A model generated the notes under the pieces. It saw nothing but the letters and a program-made list of their open reading frames with translations, was not told the origin of the DNA and ran no database searches. A program made the translations under genes and the position numbers. 64,000 nt of DNA. It comes from Pseudoscardovia suis (lineage in GTDB: Bacteria > Actinomycetota > Actinomycetes > Actinomycetales > Bifidobacteriaceae). The stretch's first letter is position 1, and each line of letters begins with the position of its first letter. The stretch spans positions 30,373 through 94,372 of the forward strand of contig NZ_PGFC01000006.1 of NCBI RefSeq assembly GCF_002797875.1. The letters run 5' to 3'. Below are positions 52,861 through 60,727 of this stretch, in pieces.

Positions 52861-53648
52861 CGTGTCTCCTTGTGTGCTGCGTGGGTGAGCCGGTTTGCCA
52901 CGGATGCGTGGCAGACGGGGCACGCCTGCGCCGTGATGGTGCCGTCGAGGTGCGCGGTGACCTGGTCGCGCGTGCATTTGCCTGGGCGCAGGCTGTAGCT
53001 GCTCCCGTCTGGCATGGTCACGACCTGTTCGCTGCCGTTCATGGTGTACATCCGGTCTCCTTCCTTCCCTGGCTTTGATGCGCCTCCCCCCGTGGGGGGC
53101 TTTAGGGGGTTGTCTTTTTCCTTGTCTTTTTCCTTGTCTTTTTCCTTGTTTCTATTGGGTGACATGGTTGTCACCCCGTGAGTACCCGATTTGTCACCCC
53201 GTGGCGCCCGATTTGTCACCCCGTGAGTACCCGATTTGTCACCCCGTGGAAGCGGGGTGCCCGATTTGTCACCCCGCTCACCCGCCGGCGCAAGCATCCG
53301 CAACGCTTTGCGGGCGCACTCATACTCACGGACGGTCTTCTTGAGGTCCCCGCGGAGGAACTCATCCGGCACGTCGAGCCTCCAGACAGCCGGCGCCCTG
53401 TCAGGCCTCGCCTTGCCAAAATCAGCGGCGGACCCGACATAGGCGATGAACCCACCGTCTTCGAGCCTGCGCAGCAGGCGCTGCACGTTCCGCTCGCTCA
53501 TGCCGAGCTCCGCCGCCACGGTCGAGACGCTCGGCCATGACAGGCCGTCCGAATCGGCACGAAGCGCGAGATAGATCAGCACGCACCGCATGCCAGGGTT
53601 CGCGCATCCGCTGAACCGGATCGCCCACAGTGCAGCCCTCGTGCTCAT
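52857..53648 (-). CDS. Replication initiator-like HTH protein containing iterons
   Basis: 263 residues. The winged-helix N-terminus GLSWPSVSTVAAELGMSERN with VQRLLRRLEDGG is that of phage replisome organisers. The middle has RGDKSGTHGVT repeats, then KEKD repeats. The C-terminus holds CPVCHASVANRLTHAAH, a zinc-finger-like knuckle. The repeat DNA (53168-53278) looks like iterons, as in lambda O. No helicase loader motif is seen. The ATG at 53648 has AAAGGTGG upstream. Confidence 0.75.
   Translation of the reverse strand: MSTRAALWAIRFSGCANPGMRCVLIYLALRADSDGLSWPSVSTVAAELGMSERNVQRLLRRLEDGGFIAYVGSAADFGKARPDRAPAVWRLDVPDEFLRGDLKKTVREYECARKALRMLAPAGERGDKSGTPLPRGDKSGTHGVTNRAPRGDKSGTHGVTTMSPNRNKEKDKEKDKEKDNPLKPPTGGGASKPGKEGDRMYTMNGSEQVVTMPDGSSYSLRPGKCTRDQVTAHLDGTITAQACPVCHASVANRLTHAAHKETR
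53168..53278. repeat. Iteron-like repeats, candidate phage replication origin
   Basis: TTGTCACCCCG occurs five times at 53168, 53191, 53213, 53236 and 53266, spaced 23, 22, 23 and 30 bp; four copies continue GTG. Next to it (53111-53153) TCTTTTTCCTTG repeats three times, a strand-biased pyrimidine tract that could be the unwinding element. Confidence 0.65.
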
Positions 53649-53674
53649 CGTCCCCACCACCTTTCATTCGCTTG

Positions 53675-53932
53675 TCATTCGGCGCGCATGCGCGTGATCT
53701 GGCGGCGCATGCTGCGCATGATCCACGCGACGTCGGCAGGCGTCAGCCCATCGGCCTGCGCCGTCTTGGCGCGCGCCTTCTCACGCTGCCGCCTTTTCTT
53801 CAACCGCGCCTTCTCCCGGTCGCGGTCGCGCTGCAAGCCCACGCATTCCCCGCGGCCGCAGCACACCGGGGAATCACCGTTCGCGTGGAACATGTACGAT
53901 CTCCCGCAGAACTCGCAGACCCTCGTTCCCAT
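53675..53932 (-). CDS. Small zinc-ribbon protein 1
   Basis: 85 residues: CEFCGRSYMFHANGDSPVCC with a further Cys in RGEC, then a basic helix (RDRDREKARLKKRRQREKAR). Probably a DNA-binding phage protein. It is related in layout to the next two genes. Confidence 0.75.
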   Translation of the reverse strand: MGTRVCEFCGRSYMFHANGDSPVCCGRGECVGLQRDRDREKARLKKRRQREKARAKTAQADGLTPADVAWIMRSMRRQITRMRAE

Positions 53933-53950
53933 CGCCTTCTCCTTCCCTGG

Positions 53951-54208
53951 TCATGCGGCGCGCATGCGCCTCACGATGGGCATGCCATCGCCATTGCACG
54001 CCCATTCGGCGCACCACCGTGACTCGATGGTGCTCACGCCATCGGCGCACGCGGTGTCGCCCGCCATGTGCCTCTTTTCACGTTGCGCGGCGGTGCGCTC
54101 CTCCCTGCGGGCGCGCAGGCATGCGCGCCGCCCGCAGCAGCAGCCCGTCGTCCCAGGCGACACGAACCGCCTGCCGCAATAACGGCAGACCCTCACATGG
54201 CTCGCCAT
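53951..54208 (-). CDS. Small zinc-ribbon protein 2
   Basis: 85 residues: VCRYCGRRFVSPGTTGCCCG and RRAC, then a basic helix. The same Cys pattern as the neighbour suggests duplication. It overlaps the end of the preceding gene. Function unknown. Confidence 0.75.
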   Translation of the reverse strand: MASHVRVCRYCGRRFVSPGTTGCCCGRRACLRARREERTAAQREKRHMAGDTACADGVSTIESRWCAEWACNGDGMPIVRRMRAA

Positions 54209-54507
54209 TGTCGGATCTCCCTCCAGCTGGTGGCGATCGCGATGATCGCCTCGCTGGGAGTGATCGCCGGGATGTATGGGTCGCTCCGCGTCCATCCGCG
54301 TGGCTCCCCCGGTCGCACCTGGAGGATCTCGCGGATGTGACGGTCCCATGCGGCACGCTCCTCGGCGTGCGAGGCGAGCCACCTGCGGTCGCGGTCACGC
54401 TGCCGCGCCTGGCATGCGCCCTGGCTGCATGCGCCGCGCACCTTGCCAGCCGTGGCGGCGGTGAGCTGGCGGCCGCACCAATGGCAGCGCGCGTCACACA
54501 CCGTCAT
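54193..54507 (-). CDS. Small zinc-ribbon protein 3
   Basis: 104 residues: CHWCGRQLTAATAGKVRGAC and SQGAC, a helix, and a C-terminal part VRPGEPRGWTRSDPYIP. Third member of the tandem group. Start at ATG 54507; an in-frame GTG lies three codons upstream. Confidence 0.7.
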   Translation of the reverse strand: MTVCDARCHWCGRQLTAATAGKVRGACSQGACQARQRDRDRRWLASHAEERAAWDRHIREILQVRPGEPRGWTRSDPYIPAITPSEAIIAIATSWREIRQWRAM

Positions 54508-54895
54508 CGCACCCACCGTCTTCCGGCCCGAGCTCGACGCAGTGGTTGAGGATGCGGGCGAACGTCTCGAGGGTCATGGTCACCCACTGCGAGCCGACGC
54601 CCTCGCGTGACTGGATGCCGACGCCGCTGCGCTTGTGGACGACGACGGGGAGGATGCCGTCGGCATTGCCTGCCTCGGTCTCCGCCTCGCGCATCCATTC
54701 GGCGAGCTCCATGCGCCGATGCGACTTCGCCTCGATGGTGACGGGCTCGCCGTCGATGATGACGCCGCCGATGTCACCCCGGTCCCTGGACCCGTGGAGC
54801 GATTCACGGTGGATCGTCTTGTCGTCGAGAGCCCATTGCAGCCATCGGGTGACGGCCGTCTCGAATGCCGTGCCCTTCTGCTTCTGCCTGCTCAT
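54494..54895 (-). CDS. Holliday-junction-resolvase-like PD-(D/E)XK nuclease
   Basis: 133 residues. GTAFETAVTRWLQWAL, then RGDIGGVIIDGEPVTIEAKS supplies the D...ExK catalytic core; QWVTMTLETFARIL closes the fold. Small nucleases of this kind resolve recombination or packaging intermediates. GGAGG precedes ATG 54895, which overlaps the stop of the next small gene. It fits with RecT and SSB upstream. Confidence 0.8.
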   Translation of the reverse strand: MSRQKQKGTAFETAVTRWLQWALDDKTIHRESLHGSRDRGDIGGVIIDGEPVTIEAKSHRRMELAEWMREAETEAGNADGILPVVVHKRSGVGIQSREGVGSQWVTMTLETFARILNHCVELGPEDGGCDDGV

Positions 54896-55047
54896 CAGTG
54901 CCTCCGTCTCCATGCCGCGCGCATGAGCGGCGGCGTGTCCTGCGGGCTGTGCGTGTGGCGTGGCATCCACGCGCCGCACAACCCGCACCATTCGCATCCA
55001 TGCGACGCCTCCCACGGGCGGAGCGTCAGAATTCCGCGTCGCCCCAT
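54895..55047 (-). CDS. 50-residue zinc-knuckle protein overlapping ssb
   Basis: MGRRGILTLRPWEASHG followed by CEWCGLCGAWMPRHTH, a CxxCxxC metal knuckle, and a short basic end. GGGAGG sits 6 nt before the ATG, which lies inside the end of ssb in another frame; the TGA overlaps the nuclease ATG (TGATG). The tight coupling on both sides supports it as a real gene. Confidence 0.7.
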   Translation of the reverse strand: MGRRGILTLRPWEASHGCEWCGLCGAWMPRHTHSPQDTPPLMRAAWRRRH

Positions 55048-55523
55048 GGGTCGCCTCCCGTCGCCTTGTCGCCTCCGAAGCCGCCGAACACCCGCGCTCC
55101 CTGCGACGTGGCGCCATCAGCGAATCCCTGAGCCTGAGCCTGAGCCGACCAGTTGCCCTGGGAAGGGGACGCCGGACGCCAGGACAGGTCGAGTCCGATG
55201 GCGTCAACCTCGAGGCGCAGGCTATGCCGGTTGTTGCCGTCACGGTCCGTCCAGTCGTTCTCGGCGATGGTTCCCGTCGCGATGACAGGCTGTCCCTTCC
55301 GCAGGCTCCCGGCGACGTTCGTGGCGAGCGTGCGCTTGCCACGGTCCCATGCCTGGCATTCGAGCCACAGGGTCGTGCCGTCGACCCATTCGCCCCGCTG
55401 CCTGTCATATCGGCGCGGCGTGTACGCGACGGTGAAATTGCAGACGGTCGCCTGCCCTGCCCGCTTGAGCTCGGGGTCGCGTGCGAGCCTTCCCGTGACC
55501 GTCAGACGCGGTCCGTCACTCAT
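55026..55523 (-). CDS. Single-stranded DNA-binding protein
   Basis: 165 residues. OB-fold pattern LTVTGRLARDPELKRAG, NFTVAYTPRRYD, WLECQAWDRGKRTLATNV and GQPVIATGTIAENDWTDRDG; the end GGDPWGDAEF is an acidic protein-interaction tail. GGAGGGG precedes the ATG. The start overlaps the RecT gene. Confidence 0.9.
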   Translation of the reverse strand: MSDGPRLTVTGRLARDPELKRAGQATVCNFTVAYTPRRYDRQRGEWVDGTTLWLECQAWDRGKRTLATNVAGSLRKGQPVIATGTIAENDWTDRDGNNRHSLRLEVDAIGLDLSWRPASPSQGNWSAQAQAQGFADGATSQGARVFGGFGGDKATGGDPWGDAEF

Positions 55524-56493
55524 CGGTCCCCTCCTTCGTGTCTGTGGGCGTCGCGTCGGTCGCGTCAGCCTGCGGGGTCGCGTCCCGGGGCTCCTGCCTG
55601 TGCAGGCTGCGCACGGCATTGGCGATTGCCTGCTCGGTGTGCGCTCCGTCGGCGGCGAGGCTGAGCGCCTCCCCGTCGGTGAGCCCGTCAGTGTCGGCGA
55701 GCCCGTCACGACCGGTGAGGTCCTTCAAGACGAGCATCGCCTGTGCGGCGCTCCTCACGCCGGCGCGCGCCATGCTCCCGTGAACCCACGCCCTGGCTTC
55801 CATAGGGTCCATGGCGGCGTCCTGCGCGTCGTCCATGCCGAACCCGTCCACTTGCCCGGGGTCGTCGGGTTCGACGCCCAGAGGGGCGTTCAAGTCGCTC
55901 TGAGGGGCATGCGTGGGCGGAGCGTCCGGCACGACGCGCGCCGTGACATGCTGCGCCGATGATTGGATTTCCTCCGGCGTGTAAGCCAAGCCGAGCACCA
56001 CGTCCGGCACCGCCAGGCGCGCCGCGCTCGTCAACGCACGCCAGCTGAGCATCGTCATCGGATCCTTAGCCCACATGCCGCGCCCGGCGAGCCCCATGCG
56101 CTTGGCACGGTCCATGCTCCACGTCTCCGTCACGCTGCTCCCGTCGTCCGCGCGCGTGATCGTGCACGACACGACCAGGCGCTTCTCGTCGCGCTGGTAG
56201 TCGATGCGATGGCCTGCGCGGCGGATGAGCGCCGCGATGAGCATCGCGCTGGCGGTCGGCGTGCCGTTGATGACGTTGATGCTCGTGAGCGCGCTGATAG
56301 GCTCGATGCCCATGCTCTTGCCGAGCATGACCGCGCCGAGCACGTCGGCCGGGTTGCCGTTGAATCGCTTCGCGAACATCGCGCTGTGGCTCAGCGCCTT
56401 CGCCATCTGCATGTCGGTTCGCAGCTCGATCTCGTCGAGCTCCTGCTTGCTCATCTCACGCCCGTCGGGGCGCTTCTCGATTTCCTGCGTCAT
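55516..56493 (-). CDS. RecT-like single-strand annealing protein
   Basis: 325 residues. LSHSAMFAKRFNGNPADVLG, AVMLGKSMGIEPISAL and INVINGTPTASAMLIAALIR with WSMDRAKRMGLAGRGMW are typical of RecT/Gp60-type recombinases of actinophages. The C-terminal ~120 residues are acidic and Pro/Thr-rich. No partner RecE exonuclease is evident; the upstream unknown gene could be linked to it. Confidence 0.8.
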   Translation of the reverse strand: MTQEIEKRPDGREMSKQELDEIELRTDMQMAKALSHSAMFAKRFNGNPADVLGAVMLGKSMGIEPISALTSINVINGTPTASAMLIAALIRRAGHRIDYQRDEKRLVVSCTITRADDGSSVTETWSMDRAKRMGLAGRGMWAKDPMTMLSWRALTSAARLAVPDVVLGLAYTPEEIQSSAQHVTARVVPDAPPTHAPQSDLNAPLGVEPDDPGQVDGFGMDDAQDAAMDPMEARAWVHGSMARAGVRSAAQAMLVLKDLTGRDGLADTDGLTDGEALSLAADGAHTEQAIANAVRSLHRQEPRDATPQADATDATPTDTKEGTDE

Positions 56494-57083
56494 TGCTCAA
56501 CATCTCCTTCGTTGGTGTCATGGTCGTTGTCGTGTGCCGTGCCGGCGGGGTCGGCAGGCGGCATGATGAGCCGCACCGCGTCGCGGATGCCCTGCGCCGT
56601 CCATGCCCGGGTCACCACGCCGCGTTCGAGTCTCACGGTGACTGTCGCCGCACGTCCGCGCCGCACTTCCACGCCGGGCGGCAGCTCGCCGCCCGCGTTG
56701 CGCACGAGACGCGCGAGGAAGTCCTGCGACATTGCCTCGCTTTCGGGCACCCACCGCTTGACCGCGGCAGGCATGCCGCCGAGCATCGTCACCTGGTGCG
56801 CGGCGAGCCACCCGCCGAAAGCCACGGGGTCGGTCACCTCGAGCCTGTCGGGCTGGTCGCGTCCGATGGCGATCGTGCCGACCGTCCCGCCACCGGCTCC
56901 GCTGATGTCCTCCGTCATGCCCTGCCCGTGGTCGGGGCGCGCCTCCCACGCGTGGATGCGCGGCTTGAGCTCCATGTCGATGCGCTTGGCGAGCAGCTTG
57001 AGCAAGCCGATCTCGCGCTTGAGCTGCCAGTCAGGCGTCATGTCGAGCCTGTCCTGCATGCCGTCGTCTTCTCCCGCCATCAT
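56490..57083 (-). CDS. Unknown early phage protein
   Basis: 197 residues: a helical start (LKREIGLLKLLAKRIDMELK) followed by VGTIAIGRDQPDRLEVTDPV and GGWLAAHQVTMLGGMPAAVK. The helical-then-beta pattern is reminiscent of host-nuclease inhibitor or Gam-like proteins, but that is weak. AAGGAG precedes ATG 57083. Confidence 0.6.
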   Translation of the reverse strand: MMAGEDDGMQDRLDMTPDWQLKREIGLLKLLAKRIDMELKPRIHAWEARPDHGQGMTEDISGAGGGTVGTIAIGRDQPDRLEVTDPVAFGGWLAAHQVTMLGGMPAAVKRWVPESEAMSQDFLARLVRNAGGELPPGVEVRRGRAATVTVRLERGVVTRAWTAQGIRDAVRLIMPPADPAGTAHDNDHDTNEGDVEQ

Positions 57084-57592
57084 CTGGCTCCTTCCTGTTT
57101 GGTTTGTTTTGTCGGGTCGGGCCCTGTGCCGGCGAGCCATGCGGCGACCGCCTCCCAATGGGCGGCTTCGTTCGCGCATGGGTCCGAGCACCATGTCCGA
57201 CCGGGCTTCGTCTTCATTCCGCAGACCGGGCAGTGCCATGGCGTCGGCGCTGGTCTCTTCTCGCGCCATTCGCGGAGGCGCCGCGCCCACTCCTGGCGCC
57301 GGTCGTCTCCCGCGATGCCGCCGGGCACGCCGCCTCCGCCATGCCCCTGCCCTGCGCGCATGGCTTCGATGTCGGCGCGGAACGCGTCAATCGTCTCCTG
57401 CGCCTGGCGCCCCCGCTCCATGCGGTCGCGCTTTTCGTCACGGATTGACTCCAACGCGTGGCGCATCCATGAGCGTCCCTGGTCGTCGGCGTCCCACTTC
57501 CGGCGGCATTCGGGGCTGCCGCAGATGCCGCCGCAGTTCGGCGACCACCGGTAGAGCAGCACGCCGCAATACTTGCAACGCCTGGGCTTCAT
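57080..57592 (-). CDS. Protein with two zinc ribbons
   Basis: 170 residues. N-terminal CKYCGVLLYRWSPNCGGICG with ECRRKW, a Glu/Arg helix, and C-terminal CPVCGMKTKPGRTWCSDPCA. Both look like DNA- or RNA-contacting ribbons. Overlaps its neighbours at both ends. Confidence 0.7.
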   Translation of the reverse strand: MKPRRCKYCGVLLYRWSPNCGGICGSPECRRKWDADDQGRSWMRHALESIRDEKRDRMERGRQAQETIDAFRADIEAMRAGQGHGGGGVPGGIAGDDRRQEWARRLREWREKRPAPTPWHCPVCGMKTKPGRTWCSDPCANEAAHWEAVAAWLAGTGPDPTKQTKQEGAR

Positions 57593-57816
57593 GCCAGCTC
57601 CTTCCCCGATGCGTCATCCAGTGACATCAGGTCCATCGCCCTGACCTGCTCTTCCAAAGCCAGGCATGCGCGCTCGGCCCTGCCAAGGGCGGCGATGGTG
57701 TCCGGGTTTCCCGGAATGCATGAGGTCGTGCGGGCGATGTCCGCGACCGTGCCGGCCAGGCAGGCGACCGTCAGCGCCAGCATCCGCGTCTCGTCACTCC
57801 TCTGAATCGTCGTCAT
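57589..57816 (-). CDS. Small unknown early protein
   Basis: 75 residues, Ala/Leu-rich helical (MLALTVACLAGTVADIARTT, then AERACLALEEQVRAMDLM). No membrane helix is certain. Coupled by ATGA overlap. Confidence 0.6.
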   Translation of the reverse strand: MTTIQRSDETRMLALTVACLAGTVADIARTTSCIPGNPDTIAALGRAERACLALEEQVRAMDLMSLDDASGKELA

Positions 57817-58222
57817 CGTCGTCGCCTCCCGTCCATGCGAGCCTCGGCCACATGCCGGCGAGGTTGGTCGCCTCGCTCGTGATGATGTCGTCGGCCGGCG
57901 TGACGATCGCAGCGCACGTCAACGCCTGCCGGCAGATGGGCAAGAGCCCTTGGTAGGCCGCCGGGACGTCGGCGCGCACGTCACGGGCGACGAGACCACC
58001 CACACAGCCGATGCCGTGGATCGCGGCGTGGGCCATGTGATGCGCCAGCCACGGGGTGTGCCCCGTCGCATGCGGGTCGCCCGCCGCCGGGAGTTCGTGC
58101 CCAGCCGCATCGAACCCATGTTCGAGCAGCCACCTGCGGGCGAGCTCCCAGCCGACGACCTCGCCCCACTGGCCCATCGCCCTCACCGCGGCGCACACCG
58201 CGTCCAGATCCTGATTACGCAT
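57794..58222 (-). CDS. Unknown early protein with acidic tail
   Basis: 142 residues. VVGWELARRWLLEHGFDAAG and HTPWLAHHMAHAAIHGIGCV; ends in a run of aspartates (GGDDDDDDSEE). The tail could mimic DNA charge, a feature seen in some anti-restriction or nuclease-inhibitor proteins, but this is speculative. TGATG overlap with the gene before it. Confidence 0.55.
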   Translation of the reverse strand: MRNQDLDAVCAAVRAMGQWGEVVGWELARRWLLEHGFDAAGHELPAAGDPHATGHTPWLAHHMAHAAIHGIGCVGGLVARDVRADVPAAYQGLLPICRQALTCAAIVTPADDIITSEATNLAGMWPRLAWTGGDDDDDDSEE

Positions 58223-58467
58223 CACCTGCCGCCCCCTTCCATCACGTGCATCCCACGGCCGGCACCGCCGCCCCCGGCGTCAGGCACTTCCAACGCCAGG
58301 ACGAACACGATCGGCTCGATCATCGTCAGCACGAACCACGTGCAGAACGCGACCGTGTCATGCCCGCCCGTGTAGCCTGTCGCGAGCAACGTCACGCCCA
58401 GCACCTGCATGGCCAACGCCATGACAAGCAGCACGACGTGCACCATCACCTTCGCCTTGAGACTCAT
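58222..58467 (-). CDS. Small two-helix membrane protein
   Basis: 81 residues: VMVHVVLLVMALAMQVLGVT and FCTWFVLTMIEPIVFVLAL are membrane segments; the tail is Gly-rich. GGAAGGAG precedes ATG 58467. A membrane protein in the early operon could serve in superinfection exclusion; no direct evidence. Confidence 0.65.
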   Translation of the reverse strand: MSLKAKVMVHVVLLVMALAMQVLGVTLLATGYTGGHDTVAFCTWFVLTMIEPIVFVLALEVPDAGGGGAGRGMHVMEGGGR

Positions 58468-58700
58468 CTCGACTCCTTCCCGACGTGAATCCCGCCGCTC
58501 ACCGCATGCACCGCATGCGAATCCATCCATTCCGAAAGCTCGCGACGCGAGTACCGCACGCGCCTGCCAAGCTTCCAGAACCGCGGGCCATCCGTCCGCA
58601 CGCACCGCCATTTGCACAAAGTCCGCACCGAAAACCCGGTCAGCTCCGCCGCCTCACGCGTGTCGACCAGATCGGCCGGCACCTTCTCAACGCGCCTCAT
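58464..58700 (-). CDS. Excisionase-like helix-turn-helix protein
   Basis: 78 residues from ATG 58700. LVDTREAAELTGFSVRTLCK with a winged WKLGRRVRYSRRELSEWMDS is the MerR-like HTH_17 of phage excisionases. GGAGG lies upstream. It could direct excision with the integrase or act as an early regulator. Confidence 0.8.
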   Translation of the reverse strand: MRRVEKVPADLVDTREAAELTGFSVRTLCKWRCVRTDGPRFWKLGRRVRYSRRELSEWMDSHAVHAVSGGIHVGKESR

Positions 58701-59520
58701 CACGCGCCTCCAATCCGTCCAACGGCTTCGCGCCGTAAAGGTCGATGAAGAACCGTTGCCCCGCGCCGGTCACCTTCGCCGTCCTGCTGATGGTGACGTG
58801 ACCGTCGCTGTGGGTGACAGCCGTCTCCTTGATGCGGAACAGGCCGCGTTCCATCGCCTTCTGCGTCGGAACGTTCCGGTTCTGCCCCGACTTGCCGAGG
58901 TACCCGTCCTCCCGCAGGCGGGCGAACAAACGGTTCTGCCCGACCTGCACGCCGTTCTGCCGCAGCATCTTCGCCAGCTCGCCCACCAGGCACGTGCCAT
59001 CGCTCGCACTCACCGCGTCGGCGAACAGCACCTTCGGCTTCTGCTCCTCCAACTGGGCCGACTGGGACGCGATGGTCTCCTCCTGCTCGCGGATCCTGCT
59101 CTCCAGCCAGCGCATCGACGCGGCCAGCATCTGCTCCGGAGTCATCCGCTCCTGGCCGAGCATGTAACCGCCATGCTTGCGAATCGACGGAAGCACCTCG
59201 TGCGTCACCCAACGCTTGAAGCGTTGCGCGCCCTCGACCTTGCTGCCGAGGATCGCGGAGTAGAGGCCGGCTTCGGTGATGACGGTCATCTGCTGGACTC
59301 CGCCAAGGGTCTCCACTTGGCGGAGACCCTTCTCGTCGTCATCAAGACGGCGGGTCATGTGCGTCGCGTCACCGTAACCGAGCGTCTTGGCGATGTCGCT
59401 CGCGACGAACAACGGCTCCCCCTGCTCGTCGCTGAGCGCGCGGATGCTGCCGAACTCCGTGCTCGTGAATGTTTCGACCGGCGCTTCGACCGGGCTGGTA
59501 TCATTGATGTTGGAAACCAT
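58687..59520 (-). CDS. Phage antirepressor (BRO-N/KilA-C type)
   Basis: 277 residues. FTSTEFGSIRALSDEQGEPL, FVASDIAKTLGYGDATHMTR and ITEAGLYSAILGSKVEGAQR with FKRWVTHEVLPSIRKHGGY form the BRO-N domain. A coiled coil (EQEETIASQSAQLEEQKPK) leads to the KilA-C/ANT domain (LFARLREDGYLGKSGQNRN). Such proteins inactivate the prophage repressor. AAAGAGA precedes ATG 59520. Confidence 0.92.
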   Translation of the reverse strand: MVSNINDTSPVEAPVETFTSTEFGSIRALSDEQGEPLFVASDIAKTLGYGDATHMTRRLDDDEKGLRQVETLGGVQQMTVITEAGLYSAILGSKVEGAQRFKRWVTHEVLPSIRKHGGYMLGQERMTPEQMLAASMRWLESRIREQEETIASQSAQLEEQKPKVLFADAVSASDGTCLVGELAKMLRQNGVQVGQNRLFARLREDGYLGKSGQNRNVPTQKAMERGLFRIKETAVTHSDGHVTISRTAKVTGAGQRFFIDLYGAKPLDGLEARDEAR

Positions 59521-59812
59521 TCTCTTTATCCTTTCTGGTTTCTTTGCCCGCAGATGGATCCTGCGGGCTTTTGTTTTTCTCCGCGTCGATCGCCTGGGCG
59601 ATGATGCGGGATGGGTCCTCTCCCAGCCGTTCGGCCAGTGTGAGGAATTCGGACAGCTGCATGTCTCCGCGCTGATAGCGCGCTCCGACTGCCTGCCGCC
59701 CGCGTCCGATCGCCTTGCCCTGTTCCCAAAATGGAACGGACTCGGCGCGTGCGCTTCGTGCAAGAGCGGCGACCGCACGTGCCGCCACTCCGTTAGGTCT
59801 TTCTAACGTCAT
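59501..59812 (-). CDS. Cro-like early regulator
   Basis: 103 residues; RGRQAVGARYQRGDMQLSEF resembles a lambda-type HTH, followed by LAERLGEDPSRIIAQAI. It is the first leftward gene. The ATG lies 7 nt after the -10 box, so the message is probably leaderless. Operator O1 overlaps its first codons, which suggests self-control. Confidence 0.75.
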   Translation of the reverse strand: MTLERPNGVAARAVAALARSARAESVPFWEQGKAIGRGRQAVGARYQRGDMQLSEFLTLAERLGEDPSRIIAQAIDAEKNKSPQDPSAGKETRKDKENGFQHQ

Positions 59813-59883
59813 GGCTCCAGTATACGTTAGAACTTTCTAACGTCAAGTTAGCACGAGGCGTCGGCGTGTCGCAACTTTCTAAC
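59792..59883. promoter_or_regulatory. Operators of the lysogeny switch
   Basis: GTTAG-N6-CTAAC occurs at 59792-59807 and, extended to ACGTTAGAACTTTCTAACGT, at 59824-59843. A third site has the half AACTTTCTAAC at 59873-59883. They lie between divergent regulator genes, the layout of a repressor/Cro switch. Confidence 0.85.
59819..59846 (-). promoter_or_regulatory. Early leftward promoter
   Basis: TTGACG, 16 bp, TATACT on the minus strand. The second operator fills the spacer exactly, so a bound repressor would block polymerase. The Cro-like ATG starts right at the expected transcription start. Confidence 0.85.
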
Positions 59884-59898
59884 ATGCAAAATAGGCCT

Positions 59899-60264
59899 AT
59901 GGCAGTCAAAGCAAGAACATGGACAAAAGTCGACTACGACGTCTCCGCCATCCTCACGCAATGCAAAGAGGAGAGCGGCCTGTCCTACCGCGACATAGAG
60001 GCCAGGACAGGCATCAACTACGTCCGCGTGCGCGACATCTGCCTCGCACAGCACGGAACGCCGACGCTTGCCGAGTATCTGGCTATCTGCGACGGGTTCC
60101 GCCTTGACCCCGTGAACACTCTTCGCAGTATTCTCGCTGACACGCCTCTGCTCGACGATGAGCAGGCGTCTGATGATGCGCCGTTGACCGCCGACGAGAT
60201 CATGACGCTCGCCGCCAACACCGACCCCAACCGCGACACGGAAGCCGAAACACCACGAGACTAG
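59899..60264 (+). CDS. Prophage repressor-type HTH protein
   Basis: 121 residues. VSAILTQCKEESGLSYRDIE, ARTGINYVRVRDICLAQHG and TLAEYLAICDGFRLDPVNTL form a lambda-repressor-like HTH. No protease or dimerisation domain follows; the tail is acidic. No ribosome binding site is seen for ATG 59899, but CAAAAT 8 nt upstream would give a leaderless transcript. In-frame starts at 59884 and 59866 are alternatives. Confidence 0.75.
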   Translation: MAVKARTWTKVDYDVSAILTQCKEESGLSYRDIEARTGINYVRVRDICLAQHGTPTLAEYLAICDGFRLDPVNTLRSILADTPLLDDEQASDDAPLTADEIMTLAANTDPNRDTEAETPRD

Positions 60265-60280
60265 AAGGAAGGAGCCGACG

Positions 60281-60727
60281 ATGACGGCACGACAGTACGG
60301 GCTCACGCAAGCGGAGGCCGACGCGCTGGTCACGGAGATCAAGAACGCGGTCGACGACCGCGTCACGCTACCCTCCGGAGGACAGCAAAGGACACGCTTC
60401 ACCGTCCAGGCGGAAGACGGCGAGGGATTCTCCATAGCCCTCTACCGCGGCGCACGCAACCCAGCGAAACAGCACGTCGCGGCGATAGCCGTCGACCGCG
60501 GCGGCATCCCACTGCTCCGCCTATGCGTCAACGGCACACCGCACACCAACCCCGACGGCACCGTCATCCCCGGCACCCACTGGCACATCTACACCGAAGG
60601 ATACGGCGACTCCTACGCCACGCCCGCCGGCGACATCACGTCGCCATCATTCGCCGAGAATACAATCAGACTGCTCGACAGATTCCACGTCATCAAGAAG
60701 CCCGACATGCAGGAGAGCCTGTTATGA
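60281..60727 (+). CDS. DUF6978-like protein
   Basis: 148 residues. Helical start, then RTRFTVQAEDGEGFSIALYR, LLRLCVNGTPHTNP and HWHIYTEGYGDSYATPAGD, a beta-rich pattern seen in DUF6978 proteins usually encoded beside DUF1828 genes. Stop overlaps the next start (ATGA). Role unknown; its place in the lysogeny module suggests expression from the prophage. Confidence 0.7.
   Translation: MTARQYGLTQAEADALVTEIKNAVDDRVTLPSGGQQRTRFTVQAEDGEGFSIALYRGARNPAKQHVAAIAVDRGGIPLLRLCVNGTPHTNPDGTVIPGTHWHIYTEGYGDSYATPAGDITSPSFAENTIRLLDRFHVIKKPDMQESLL

Noticed and set aside
53168..53278. Repeats resembling a short CRISPR array
   Set aside because: Spacers are only about 11-19 bp and the frame is coding; iterons or coding repeats explain it better.
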